Of a stretch of 64,000 bases of DNA, positions 54,689-63,491 are shown in pieces. The position numbers and the translations under genes are program-made. The stretch is from Algoriphagus machipongonensis (lineage in GTDB: Bacteria; Bacteroidota; Bacteroidia; Cytophagales; Cyclobacteriaceae). The notes under the pieces were generated by a model. The model ran no database searches. It was not told the origin of the DNA and saw only the letters and a list, made by a program, of their open reading frames with translations. Positions within the stretch are counted from its first letter, which is position 1; every line of letters begins with the position of its first letter. The stretch lies in NCBI RefSeq assembly GCF_000166275.1, contig NZ_CM001023.1:4508501-4572500 (forward strand), given 5' to 3'.

Positions 54689-55621
54689 ATGTACGGAAAT
54701 TTTTGGGAAAATCTTAGGAACGCCTTTCGGCATAATAACAATAGCCTTTACAAGCTGATTGCTATCAATCTCATCGTCTTTATGGTGATTCTTGTGGCGC
54801 GTGTGATGCTCACAATCACGGGATATGGAGATCTCTATTCGGCAGGCCTTTCACACCTAATGATGCCTGCTTCTTTAGGTAAATTGGCTACCCAACCCTG
54901 GTCCATTTTCACCTATATGTTTTTGCATGAGGGTATTTTCCATATCCTCTTCAATATGCTTTTCCTATTTTGGTTTGGCCAGTTGGTACATCAGTTTTTG
55001 GGAAGTCGAAAATTAGCCAACCTATATGTATTGGGAGGTCTGGCAGGTGCTTTATTTTACCTGTTGATTTACAACTTGGCTCCCTATTTCAGAGGAGCTA
55101 TTGACAGTTCCATGATGCTTGGAGCCAGTGCTGGGGTTTTCGCTATCGTCGTAGGAGCAGCAACGCTAAGTCCAAATACTACCTTCTTTTTGATACTTTT
55201 AGGCCCTGTAAAAATAAAATACATCGCCATATTTTATGTAATCTTGTCTTTTGCAAACTCTGCAGGAGCAAATGCCGGAGGAGAACTTGCACACTTGGGA
55301 GGAGCCTTATTAGGCTATTTCTATATCGTGGAATTGAGGAGGGGAATAGACCTTGGCGTGCCCGTTCAAAAAGTGGGGATTTTCTTTGAAAATCTATTTA
55401 ATAAAAGGCAAAAGGTAAATGTCACTTATCGTAGAAAGCCAAAAACTTCCAGCAGCTTTAAGCCATTTTCTAAACCAAGCACATCGAAGCCAGTGACCAA
55501 GTCCTCTGATGAAGCTTCACAAGAAGAAATTGATGTGATTTTGGACAAAATAGCTGAAAAAGGCTACGAGGCTTTAACTAAAGATGAGAAACGGAAGCTT
55601 TTCGAATTCAGCAAAAAATAA
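54689..55621 (+). CDS. Rhomboid family protein (second) with C-terminal soluble domain
   Basis: Second rhomboid of the pair. HEGIFHILFNMLFLFWFGQLVHQFLG, MLGASAGVFAIVVGA (catalytic Ser in GASA) and GELAHLGGALLGYF (catalytic His) are intact, so it should be active. After residue about 215 a cytoplasmic tail contains a basic, Ser/Lys/Pro-rich linker and a conserved-looking terminal helix SQEEIDVILDKIAEKGYEAL with KDEKRKLFEFSKK, matching the DUF6576-type tail of Bacteroidota rhomboids. It follows the first rhomboid by 2 bases; the two probably act on related substrates. Length 310. Confidence 0.93.
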   Translation: MYGNFWENLRNAFRHNNNSLYKLIAINLIVFMVILVARVMLTITGYGDLYSAGLSHLMMPASLGKLATQPWSIFTYMFLHEGIFHILFNMLFLFWFGQLVHQFLGSRKLANLYVLGGLAGALFYLLIYNLAPYFRGAIDSSMMLGASAGVFAIVVGAATLSPNTTFFLILLGPVKIKYIAIFYVILSFANSAGANAGGELAHLGGALLGYFYIVELRRGIDLGVPVQKVGIFFENLFNKRQKVNVTYRRKPKTSSSFKPFSKPSTSKPVTKSSDEASQEEIDVILDKIAEKGYEALTKDEKRKLFEFSKK

Positions 55622-55622
55622 G

Positions 55623-56093
55623 TCACAGAGGAAAGGCAAATCCAAACCGAAAACCTGGCTCTCGGGGATGTTGACTTTGTACTTTAAACTCGGTACTTAA
55701 CCCTACCCAATCAGTCAAAGAAATGTAGGCTCCAACCCCTACATTAGCACCTTTGACCGTTCGTCTCGTTCCGGCCCCATCAGGATTAGTATTCTCCCAG
55801 TTTTGGCTGTATCCTGCCATAAAATAAAGCTGAGAGCTTCCTGTAGAAACATAATAGCGTAAATCGGCACTGAAATTACTTTCCTTACCAACATTCGGAA
55901 AAATCTTGGTATAGCTTGGCATGATAGCAAATTGGTCGATGAAAAAATATTCGACCCCTCCTCCAACGCCAAAGTATTTATACCTCAAGCCATAAGAGCC
56001 TAAAACATGCACCCTACTATCACCTTGGGTTTGAGCGGAAGCAAAAGTTGAAAAAGCCATACAGGCTATCAGCAAAAGGATTACTTTTTTCAT
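55623..56093 (-). CDS. Small outer-membrane beta-barrel-like protein
   Basis: Exported protein with a signal peptide ending near residue 20 (STFASAQ). The mature part alternates aromatic and small residues in strands (YKYFGVGGGVEYFF, LRYYVSTGSSQLYFMAGYSQN, ANVGVGAYISLTDWVGLSTEF) and ends in FRFGFAFPL, as in OmpW/porin-family small barrels of Bacteroidota. Convergent with the second rhomboid, one base between stops. Length 156. Role unknown. Confidence 0.8.
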   Translation of the reverse strand: MKKVILLLIACMAFSTFASAQTQGDSRVHVLGSYGLRYKYFGVGGGVEYFFIDQFAIMPSYTKIFPNVGKESNFSADLRYYVSTGSSQLYFMAGYSQNWENTNPDGAGTRRTVKGANVGVGAYISLTDWVGLSTEFKVQSQHPREPGFRFGFAFPL

Positions 56094-56156
56094 GAGCTGA
56101 AATCTATTAATTCAAAAAAGATACTGGGCATTATCCATTAATCAAAATGCCAATGG

Positions 56157-57215
56157 TTAAAGGGCCCCAACTTCATTCTTATTCGCTAACTGGCCACAAG
56201 CCGCATCGATGTCCTGACCTCGTGATTTACGCACTTTGGCGATTACCCCTTGGCTTTCCAATACCCTAATATACATATCCACCGCTTCTTGTTTGGCCTG
56301 CCTAAACTCGCCTTCATCTATTGGGTTATACTGAATGATATTAACTTTTGAAGGAATCAACTTACAAAATTTAGCCAGTGCCCGAGCATGTCTCTCATCA
56401 TCATTTACCCCATCCCAGATCACATACTCATAGGTTACTTTTCTTCCCGTCTTTTTGTACCAATATTTTAGAGATTCCCCTAATTCTTCGACTGGATTGG
56501 AATCATTGATTGGCATCAATCGAGAGCGGGTTTCATTTATCGCTGAATGTAGGGAAACAGCAAGGTTAAACTTCACTTCATCATCTGCCATTTTACGGAT
56601 CATTTTGGTCACGCCTACGGTAGAAAGTGTAATCCTTCGAGCTGCCATGCCCAAGCCTTCTGGAGAAGTAATTTTATCGATCGCAGCCAAGACATTGGCA
56701 TAGTTCAACAAGGGTTCGCCCATCCCCATAAATACAATATTAGTCAGAGGCCTCTCAAAATACTTTTCCGCTTCTTCCTTAATTGCAACGACTTGATCAT
56801 AGATTTCATCAGGATTTAGATTCCGCATGCGCTTTAACCTTGCAGTAGCACAAAAGTTACAATCCAAACTACAACCAACCTGCGACGAAACGCAGGCAGT
56901 TATCCGTTTGGAAGTCGGAATCAAGACCGATTCTACTATTTTGTCATCATATAATTTGACTGCATTTTTAATCGTGCCATCCGAAGAGTGCTGCATTAAA
57001 TCAACCAGTATATGATTTATTTTAAAGTACTTCTTAAGCAACTCTCTGGTTTCCAATGATATATTACTCATGTCATCGAAGTTTTTCAGAGATTTATTCC
57101 AAAGCCAATCGTAAACCTGCTTGGCTCGAAACTTCTTTTCCCCATGGGCTAAAAAAAACTCTTCTAGCTCCTCGAGGGAAAGTTTTCTGACGTCACTTTT
57201 CTGAATTTCTTCCAT
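56157..57215 (-). CDS. rlmN: Dual-specificity rRNA/tRNA adenine C2-methyltransferase RlmN
   Basis: Radical-SAM enzyme methylating C2 of A2503 in 23S rRNA and A37 of some tRNAs. The 4Fe-4S motif is C115-x3-C119-x2-C122 (CSLDCNFC), preceded by ACVSSQVG; TGRKVTYEYVIWDG and VNIIQYNPIDEGEF are further RlmN blocks. The methyl-carrying cysteine is in DAACGQL near residue 342. Length 352 is normal. It is the only minus-strand gene between the small barrel gene and the divergent nitrilase. Confidence 0.97.
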   Translation of the reverse strand: MEEIQKSDVRKLSLEELEEFFLAHGEKKFRAKQVYDWLWNKSLKNFDDMSNISLETRELLKKYFKINHILVDLMQHSSDGTIKNAVKLYDDKIVESVLIPTSKRITACVSSQVGCSLDCNFCATARLKRMRNLNPDEIYDQVVAIKEEAEKYFERPLTNIVFMGMGEPLLNYANVLAAIDKITSPEGLGMAARRITLSTVGVTKMIRKMADDEVKFNLAVSLHSAINETRSRLMPINDSNPVEELGESLKYWYKKTGRKVTYEYVIWDGVNDDERHARALAKFCKLIPSKVNIIQYNPIDEGEFRQAKQEAVDMYIRVLESQGVIAKVRKSRGQDIDAACGQLANKNEVGAL

Positions 57216-57344
57216 GTTGCAATTTAAGAATTAAAGGTTGGAATTTGTTGGTAACCAAATTCTCAGCTTTGAGTTCGCAAATTAACAAGAACTTAGGTTG
57301 CCTTTGTTCCTGACTTTGTAAATTGATGTCAAATACCCATAAAA

Positions 57345-58262
57345 ATGAAGGTAAAAGTCTGCTTAGTCCAAGAGAGCCCCGTGTTTTTTGACAAAGAGAA
57401 AACACTCCAAAAGTTAGAGCGGCTCTGTGAAAAATATGCTAAAGAAGGGAATCAACTGATCGTTTTCCCTGAATCCTTTATCCCAGGATACCCTCGTGGA
57501 TTTTCTTTTGGTGCCAAAATCGGGAGTAGAACCCCCGAGGGGCGGGATCTTTATGAGGAGTATTACCAAAATAGCTTCGACTTAGATTCTGAAGATCTCA
57601 CCAGACTTGAAAAGCTCTGCCATCAATTGAATATCTATTTGGTCTGTGGGGTTACCGAGCGCATGAAGCAGCATGGTAGTTTGTATTGCTCCATGATCTA
57701 CATAAGCCCCAAAGGCTTGCTGGGAGTTCATAGAAAAATCAAACCTACAGGAATTGAGAGGTTGGTTTGGGCAGAAGCTTCCGGGGATTCTCTGGTCACT
57801 TTTGATACAAAAATCGGAAAGCTAGGAGGCCTAATTTGCTGGGAAAACTATATGCCTTTAGCCAGAATGGCAATGTATTCTCAAGGAGTGGAAATTTACA
57901 TCGCTCCTACCGCCGACGCCCGAGAATCATGGGTGGACACCATGAGGCATATTGCCATTGAAGGGAGATGTTTTGTTCTAGCATGTAATCAATATTTCAC
58001 AAAATCTATGTATCCGCATAGGCTTCAAAAGGACATGGAAGAAGTAGAGGAAGATTTTTGTAAAGGTGGAACAGTTATTTTCTCTCCTTTAGGTGAGCTT
58101 ATTGCTGGGCCTTTGTATGGAGAGGCAGGTGCACTCTCAATGGAGATTGATTTGAACCTCATTACTAAAAGTAAACTCGATTTTGACCCCATCGGCCACT
58201 ATGCTCGAGATGATATCTTTGAATTCAAGGTCAAAGGTCAACCGCCGATAAAAAAAGAATAA
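57345..58262 (+). CDS. Nitrilase (carbon-nitrogen hydrolase family)
   Basis: Cytoplasmic hydrolase of nitriles or related C-N bonds. The catalytic triad is visible: Glu43 in VFPESFIPGYPRGF, Lys131 in HRKIKPTGIERLVW and Cys165 in GGLICWENYMPLARMAMYSQG. The HRK-x-KPTxxERLVW and CWENxMPLAR blocks are those of true nitrilases (branch 1) rather than amidases. Length 305, slightly shorter than plant nitrilases. Followed after 29 bases by the SRPBCC gene, so probably co-transcribed. The substrate is not known. Confidence 0.93.
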   Translation: MKVKVCLVQESPVFFDKEKTLQKLERLCEKYAKEGNQLIVFPESFIPGYPRGFSFGAKIGSRTPEGRDLYEEYYQNSFDLDSEDLTRLEKLCHQLNIYLVCGVTERMKQHGSLYCSMIYISPKGLLGVHRKIKPTGIERLVWAEASGDSLVTFDTKIGKLGGLICWENYMPLARMAMYSQGVEIYIAPTADARESWVDTMRHIAIEGRCFVLACNQYFTKSMYPHRLQKDMEEVEEDFCKGGTVIFSPLGELIAGPLYGEAGALSMEIDLNLITKSKLDFDPIGHYARDDIFEFKVKGQPPIKKE

Positions 58263-58291
58263 ATCTAATGGTCAATTTTTAATTCAATAAC

Positions 58292-58738
58292 ATGGAAACT
58301 ACTGACAAACAAACTTTTGGGATCTATCATACCTTTTGGATAAGAAGCACCATTTCAAAAGTTTTCTCGGCCATCTCAAGCCCCGAACAACTCATCCTTT
58401 GGTGGCCACAAAAGTGCTCTGGTAAGCCTGAAATAGGAGAAAGCTACAACTTCTACTTCACTCCTGAGTACGATTGGTTTGGTACCGTTTCAAAGGTGGA
58501 AGAAAATAAAGCTTTCCATATCAAAATGGTAGATTCAGATAAAGATTGGGATCCTACTTCTTTTGGTTTTGAACTGGAGGAAGACGGAACAATGGTCAAA
58601 GTCTCATTTTGGCATAAGGGATGGGAAAACCAAAATGAACATTTCAAAATCTCTTCCTATTGCTGGGCGATTCTACTACAGGGACTTAAAAACTACCTCG
58701 AAAAAGGTGAAGTTCTACCTTTTGAGGAACGATCATAA
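58292..58738 (+). CDS. SRPBCC (AHSA1/START-like) domain protein
   Basis: Small helix-grip fold protein with a hydrophobic ligand pocket, often associated with lipid or small-molecule binding. The motifs ISKVFSAISSPEQLILWWPQ and FHIKMVDSDKDWDPTSFGFEL, then HKGWENQNEHFKISSYCWAILLQGLKNYLEKGE (shortened: GWENQNEHFKISSYCWAILL), are typical of the activator-of-Hsp90-type family. Usually near ArsR regulators; none is seen here. It lies 29 bases after the nitrilase gene. Length 148. Confidence 0.9.
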   Translation: METTDKQTFGIYHTFWIRSTISKVFSAISSPEQLILWWPQKCSGKPEIGESYNFYFTPEYDWFGTVSKVEENKAFHIKMVDSDKDWDPTSFGFELEEDGTMVKVSFWHKGWENQNEHFKISSYCWAILLQGLKNYLEKGEVLPFEERS

Positions 58739-58873
58739 TAATTGTTGCCTTACTCATAGTGGGAAAAAGTTGCAACAGTTGAAGATCAGGCTAACTACTT
58801 TATCGTGCTACAAACCTTATAATCTGATAATTGCATTATTATTGAGCTCCTATTGAAAATAAAATAAAGTTCA

Positions 58874-60097
58874 ATGAATTTATTTTTAGAAAAATGGGCT
58901 GAAGCGGCCAATACAAGTCTTGGTCTTTTCTGGATGGCTTTTTGGGCATTTTCTTTAGGCTATCTGGTCAGTAGTATGATTCAGATTTTTGTGACAGAAG
59001 AGAAAATGCAAAAACTAATGGGTGATCAAGAGGGTAAAGGGGTTTTATTGGGTACAATTTTTGGGTTTATAAGTAGTTCCTGTAGCTTTTCAGCATTAGC
59101 AAGCACTAAAACACTTTTTAAAAAAGGAGCAAGCTTTATCTCTTCCATCGCTTTTTTATTAGCTTCTACCAATTTAGTCATAGAACTTGGGATCATAATT
59201 TCTATTTTTTTAGGTTGGCAGTTTGTAGTTGGTGAGTATGTTGGAGGTATTATTTTGATTTTGGTAAGCTGGTTATTAATCAGAATCATTAAGCCAAATT
59301 CTTTAATAAAAAGTGCAAGAAAAAATCTTCCTGACAGTGAAATGGCCATGGAGCAAATGGATAACTCAAAACCTGATGTCATTAGTTCAAATAAAAGTTG
59401 GGCTAAAACAGGTCGTCAATATGGCATGGAATGGAAAATGGTATGGAAAGATGTAACAGTCGGATTTACAATTGCAGGTATAATCGCCGCTATGGTTCCA
59501 GATTCATTTTTTCAGACCCTATTTATCAATAGCGGTCAAGGAAAAATCGATTATTCATTTTTGGAGATTCTCCAACATGTGGTAATAGGACCTATCGCAG
59601 CTTTTCTGACGTTCATTGGATCAATGGGGAATATACCATTAGCTGCATTACTTTTTGGAAAAGGAGTAAGTTTTGCTGGTGTAATGGCCTTTATTTTCAG
59701 CGATTTAGTCGTTTTTCCTGTTTTAAGAATCAACTCTAAATATTATGGTTGGAAAATGGCTTTTTTTATCCTTTTTCTGCTTTTGGGAGCCTTACTAATT
59801 TCCTCTATAACCTTACATTATTCGTTTGATTGGTTAGGAATCTTGCCAGAACCAAAACAAGTCACTATTCAAGACCAAGAATTTTTCAAATTGGATTATA
59901 CTTTTTATTTAAATATGGGATTTGCCTTAGTGAGTATAGTGTTGCTTTGGATTGGATACATTAAGTGGAAGGATTTGAATTATATGAAAGAAATGGCTCC
60001 TAAAAGTAAATCATTAGAGCGCATTCTAAAATATATGGCATACACCTGCTTCCTCTGGTTGGCCGGAGGAATGTTTATAAAACTTTTTCTGGTTTAA
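58874..60097 (+). CDS. Predicted permease (DUF318/ArsP-like)
   Basis: Inner-membrane permease with about ten hydrophobic helices in two repeated halves. The family signature is the SSSCSFSALAS stretch in a helix near residues 58-70, repeated in spirit by FIGSMGNIPLAALLFGKGVSFAGVMAF (shortened: GSMGNIPLAALLFGKGV) in the second half. ArsP of this family exports organoarsenicals, and others have unknown substrates. No arsenic genes are nearby. The 135-bp gap before it contains no terminator that I can see. It ends 2 bases before the convergent M1 peptidase stop. Length 407. Confidence 0.88.
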   Translation: MNLFLEKWAEAANTSLGLFWMAFWAFSLGYLVSSMIQIFVTEEKMQKLMGDQEGKGVLLGTIFGFISSSCSFSALASTKTLFKKGASFISSIAFLLASTNLVIELGIIISIFLGWQFVVGEYVGGIILILVSWLLIRIIKPNSLIKSARKNLPDSEMAMEQMDNSKPDVISSNKSWAKTGRQYGMEWKMVWKDVTVGFTIAGIIAAMVPDSFFQTLFINSGQGKIDYSFLEILQHVVIGPIAAFLTFIGSMGNIPLAALLFGKGVSFAGVMAFIFSDLVVFPVLRINSKYYGWKMAFFILFLLLGALLISSITLHYSFDWLGILPEPKQVTIQDQEFFKLDYTFYLNMGFALVSIVLLWIGYIKWKDLNYMKEMAPKSKSLERILKYMAYTCFLWLAGGMFIKLFLV

Positions 60098-60099
60098 TC

Positions 60100-61677
60100 T
60101 TATTTACGAATCATGAACCATTTATTTGGATCCACCTGAATCTCCGTATTACTTGAAATTAATACTGGTTTGGGACCCAATTCAATCTTTTTTATTCCCT
60201 CAGATGTTTGAACTTCCACTGGCATAGAAAACTTGATTCCTCTTAAGGACACCTCGTAACCATCACTCCCCTTTTTCTTGATTTTGAGCTCAGGCAAATT
60301 GGTGGTCTTCAAATAGAAATTCAGGTATTCACTCAAATCATTCCCTGTGTAGGTATGTACAAATTCAATAAAGTCACTGCTTTTTACCTGATTTTGATAA
60401 GTAAATTGATCATCAGAAATAAATGCCTTGAGCATGGGGAAAAACACTTCATCTCCTAGTATTCCTCTTAATCCATGGACGATTGAAGCACCTTTGGAGT
60501 ATATTTCTCCATGATAAGCTTCCTCTTCCGTGCTATTTACCGGACTTAATACTGGCCTGGCATGAGGTAGGGTTTGGATGACTGAAGCTGCATGCTTTAA
60601 ATAGGCTTCATGCCCACCATGTTCCTCATAAAAAAGCCAATCCCCATAAGCTGTAAATCCTTCGTGAATCCACATATCTGCCCAATCTCCAACAGACATT
60701 TTGTTCCCAAACCATTCATGCCCTAACTCATGATGTAATAAATTATCATACAGGACATCACCCATTGGAATAAACCGGAAGTTATTTCCATAGGCATTGA
60801 TGGTTTGATGCTCCATCCCCAAATAGGGCGTTTCCACAACCGCTATTTTATCTTCAGGAAATGGGAAGGCTCCAAAAAATTTCTCTTGGGTAGCAGTGCT
60901 AACTTCCAATACTTCTAGCAAAGTTTCAGCTTGTGCACTATCCTCTTTCAGGACATAGACATGCATCGGGATTTTTTTGCCAGATACGGAAGTATAAGTG
61001 GTGCTAGCTTCCGTAAAAACTCCCAAAGTAAAATTGATCCCATAGTTATTAATCGAGTAATTGGTGGACCAATGATAGGTAGTTTTATCTCCCCTTTCTT
61101 TGGTCTCCAATAAGTTGCCATTCGAGGCGACAAAATAAGGCTTCTCTACAGTAAAATATAGATCTACCCCATTACTTGGCTCACTAGAAGGATGGTCCAA
61201 AGCAGGCATAAACACCTTTGCCCCCTCTCCTTGTGAGGATAATCCCATCCAATGATACCCCAGTTGATCTACCTCCCAAGTAAAACCTCCTGTCCAGGGC
61301 GGGTTGATAGCAATAGGAGTTACACCTCCATAATACACCGTTACTTCATTGCAGGTACAATCGATCGGAGTGATATCCAAAATATCATTTTCATGCGAAA
61401 ACTCGACCTCCTCTCCATTCATGGTTACCTTAGATACCTGGTATTCATCAATTAAATTGAGTCGAAGCGTTGCTAGTTTTTCCGCTGCCTCAAATGTCAC
61501 GGTGTTTTTGCCCTGAATAGATTTACTTTCTGGAAGAATTTCTAGTTCTAGTTGGTAATGCAAGACTTTGAATTTTTCCTGAAGTGGATCCATAGGACCT
61601 CCCCAGTCCCAATTTTGACCAAATGCCGATGCTGTGAAAAAGAAAAAAAGGGGTAAATACAGTAATAACTTTCGCAT
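60100..61677 (-). CDS. M1 family zinc metallopeptidase (aminopeptidase-like), exported
   Basis: Secreted or periplasmic M1-type peptidase. Signal peptide ends at about residue 20 (SAFG). The zinc motif is H316-E-L-G-H320 followed by E339 (HEGF), as in family M1, with the active-site region MGMEHQ instead of the GAMEN exopeptidase motif: residues 287-291 read GMEHQ. A beta-sandwich N-domain (30-225) precedes the catalytic domain; a small C-terminal domain ends the 525-residue protein, shorter than full aminopeptidases with the ERAP-like domain. The C-terminal region with DLSEYLNFYLKTTNLPEL is typical of this Bacteroidota branch. Confidence 0.92.
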   Translation of the reverse strand: MRKLLLYLPLFFFFTASAFGQNWDWGGPMDPLQEKFKVLHYQLELEILPESKSIQGKNTVTFEAAEKLATLRLNLIDEYQVSKVTMNGEEVEFSHENDILDITPIDCTCNEVTVYYGGVTPIAINPPWTGGFTWEVDQLGYHWMGLSSQGEGAKVFMPALDHPSSEPSNGVDLYFTVEKPYFVASNGNLLETKERGDKTTYHWSTNYSINNYGINFTLGVFTEASTTYTSVSGKKIPMHVYVLKEDSAQAETLLEVLEVSTATQEKFFGAFPFPEDKIAVVETPYLGMEHQTINAYGNNFRFIPMGDVLYDNLLHHELGHEWFGNKMSVGDWADMWIHEGFTAYGDWLFYEEHGGHEAYLKHAASVIQTLPHARPVLSPVNSTEEEAYHGEIYSKGASIVHGLRGILGDEVFFPMLKAFISDDQFTYQNQVKSSDFIEFVHTYTGNDLSEYLNFYLKTTNLPELKIKKKGSDGYEVSLRGIKFSMPVEVQTSEGIKKIELGPKPVLISSNTEIQVDPNKWFMIRK

Positions 61678-61751
61678 GATCGAAGGTAGGTCAATGGAAT
61701 GAAAAACGGGTCAAAAATATCACCAGAGGCAGTAAATATGTTCTTTTGGTT

Positions 61752-62348
61752 TCAAGAATCACCCTTGATCTTTTCCTTCAACTTATTTGGCAGGTCATGA
61801 AGCTTCTTCAGCTTTAAGGAAAATAAAATTGCTACTACGCCTAACAAAACAAAAATCAACGCAGTCAAAGTCACTAAAGTCATCCCAATAATGGAAGGAT
61901 TCCAAATTAAAATAAAGGACAAAATCATTCCTCCGATTGCCAGGTAAAGTAAGGTCTGATATTCGTCTCCGTGATCTTTTAAACTAAGTGCAAAGCTGAT
62001 TCCAGCAATGGATTTAAACATTACTCCAAAGCCAACATATAGCGGTAAGGTGGCCATAGAAAGAGCAGGATTCGTTAATAATAAGGCCCCAATCAAGGTA
62101 CTTATCAAGCCTGAGGCAAGAAACCAACCCCAATGGTCCAAGGTTTTTCTATTGCCAAAGGCAAAGGTGAGTTCACTCAAGCCTGAGGCTAAAAATGAAA
62201 GACTGAATAATGTAGCTAAAACTAAATAGGAAGCCATGGGAGTTTGAAAAACATACACTCCCAATAGGATAAATAAGACGCCTATTACTGTAAGTAAATA
62301 CCAATGTTTTAAGGCTTTTTGGATCGTTTTGAATGGTTTTGCAGACAT
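61752..62348 (-). CDS. HdeD/DUF308-family membrane protein
   Basis: Small integral membrane protein with about six helices arranged as repeated pairs, like HdeD-type proteins. LLLTNPALSMATLPLYVGFGVMFKSIAGISFALSL contains the helix-pair pattern (GFGVMFKSIAGISFA). Length 198. HdeD in E. coli is linked to acid resistance; here the role is unknown. Start ATG at 62348; the gene is preceded by the GNAT gene with about 66 bases between. Confidence 0.85.
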   Translation of the reverse strand: MSAKPFKTIQKALKHWYLLTVIGVLFILLGVYVFQTPMASYLVLATLFSLSFLASGLSELTFAFGNRKTLDHWGWFLASGLISTLIGALLLTNPALSMATLPLYVGFGVMFKSIAGISFALSLKDHGDEYQTLLYLAIGGMILSFILIWNPSIIGMTLVTLTALIFVLLGVVAILFSLKLKKLHDLPNKLKEKIKGDS

Positions 62349-62414
62349 GGCTATTTTGGTTAGTGTAATTAAAAATAAGATTTTCTAAATGAATCTTCTG
62401 CCAACTTCAAAAAA

Positions 62415-62909
62415 TTACGACAAATCCAAACGATAGTAAACTTCCAGCATGGGGAATCCAAAATTCTCTGTCATCTTCTCGGAAACTTTCCTAAAGCCAT
62501 GTCTCTCATATAAACTAACCGCTGGATCAAGCCCTTTAGTAGTAAAAAGATAAGCAGACTGGTATTGTCTTTCCTGAAAAAAATCCATCCACTCGCCCAT
62601 TAGTTTCTTCCCAAGTCCTATACCTCTAAAAGTTTTATCTAAAATAAAATAACGCAGTTGTGCCTGATTATTCGGTCTATGCATGAGCAATAAAAACCCG
62701 ACCATCCTCTCATCAGATTCCACGATCCAAACACGGTCTTTTTCAGTATCGAACTGTTCAAAAAACTCGACCACACTTTGCATCACATAAACTTCAAAAC
62801 CAATAGGAAAGCCATGTTCTTCCCCATAAATCTTCCCATGCAAAGCTGCAATTTGACTAAGATCTCCAGGTTTTAACTGGTGACGAATTGTATACTTGGG
62901 GATATCCAT
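62415..62909 (-). CDS. GNAT family N-acetyltransferase
   Basis: Acetyl-CoA-dependent acetyltransferase. The acetyl-CoA site is FRGIGLGKKLMGEWMDFF (R-x-x-G-x-G/A pattern) near residues 95-112, followed by FTTKGLDPAVSLYERHGFRKVSEK, the usual beta4-to-beta5 segment. Length 164. The amine substrate is not known. Its neighbours are on the same strand; a terminator separates it from the upstream UPF0158-like gene. Confidence 0.92.
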   Translation of the reverse strand: MDIPKYTIRHQLKPGDLSQIAALHGKIYGEEHGFPIGFEVYVMQSVVEFFEQFDTEKDRVWIVESDERMVGFLLLMHRPNNQAQLRYFILDKTFRGIGLGKKLMGEWMDFFQERQYQSAYLFTTKGLDPAVSLYERHGFRKVSEKMTENFGFPMLEVYYRLDLS

Positions 62910-62928
62910 ATTGGAACTGAAACAAGAA

Positions 62929-62951
62929 AACCGTCTTTGTGGACGGTCTTC
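62929..62951 (-). terminator. Terminator of the UPF0158-like gene
   Basis: On the minus strand GACCGTC and GACGGTT pair (one G-U wobble) around a 5-6-base loop, followed by a TTTTC run. It lies directly past the stop of the minus-strand gene ending at 62954. Confidence 0.75.
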
Positions 62952-62953
62952 AA

Positions 62954-63391
62954 TTAATCTTCAGAATAGTTGAAACTATCTACCTGCTCCTTAACCCAAT
63001 CATGGTATTTGGAAAGTCTATATTCTTTCCACTCGGAACTATATTTTGATTCTTCTATCAAGTATTTAAACCCTGTGGATGCTTTTGGTTTACTCAAGGC
63101 ATTCACCAAATCCTCAGCAAGATTTTTCTCTTTAATTTTACGGTCTACAAAATCCTGCATCATTTGATGCTCTTGAGCAGGCTCCATTTTAGTAAACTCG
63201 GCAAAATTATCAGGATTTTCCTCTATCTCATCTAGGATATCCTCTTCTTCTTCAGTGAGGTCATAGTTAAAATAGTCTTCATCATCGGGCATATGATGGA
63301 TCTTCTTTTTGTCAATTTGAAAGAAGCAAACATTGCCTTTAAGCAGTTGGGCAGAAATTAATCCTACCTCTTTTTCAGTAAGCGAAAACAT
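62954..63391 (-). CDS. Acidic UPF0158-like protein of unknown function
   Basis: No function recognised. The first half is strongly acidic (YDLTEEEEDILDEIEENPD) while the second half contains the pattern STGFKYLIEESKYSSEWKEY with HDWVKEQVD, which resembles the UPF0158 family (RxFKD..WYxFR-type helices). Length 145. Cytoplasmic, no membrane segment. It may bind a basic partner. Single gene with its own terminator; the next gene upstream is the esterase at the window edge. Confidence 0.7.
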   Translation of the reverse strand: MFSLTEKEVGLISAQLLKGNVCFFQIDKKKIHHMPDDEDYFNYDLTEEEEDILDEIEENPDNFAEFTKMEPAQEHQMMQDFVDRKIKEKNLAEDLVNALSKPKASTGFKYLIEESKYSSEWKEYRLSKYHDWVKEQVDSFNYSED

Positions 63392-63491
63392 GAATTGGTT
63401 ACAAAATTTTTGGAAAAATAGTGAATGTCAAATTTGCATCAAATTGTTTTTGATGATGCATGTATGAAGTCTACTCATTTTTATTGACATT

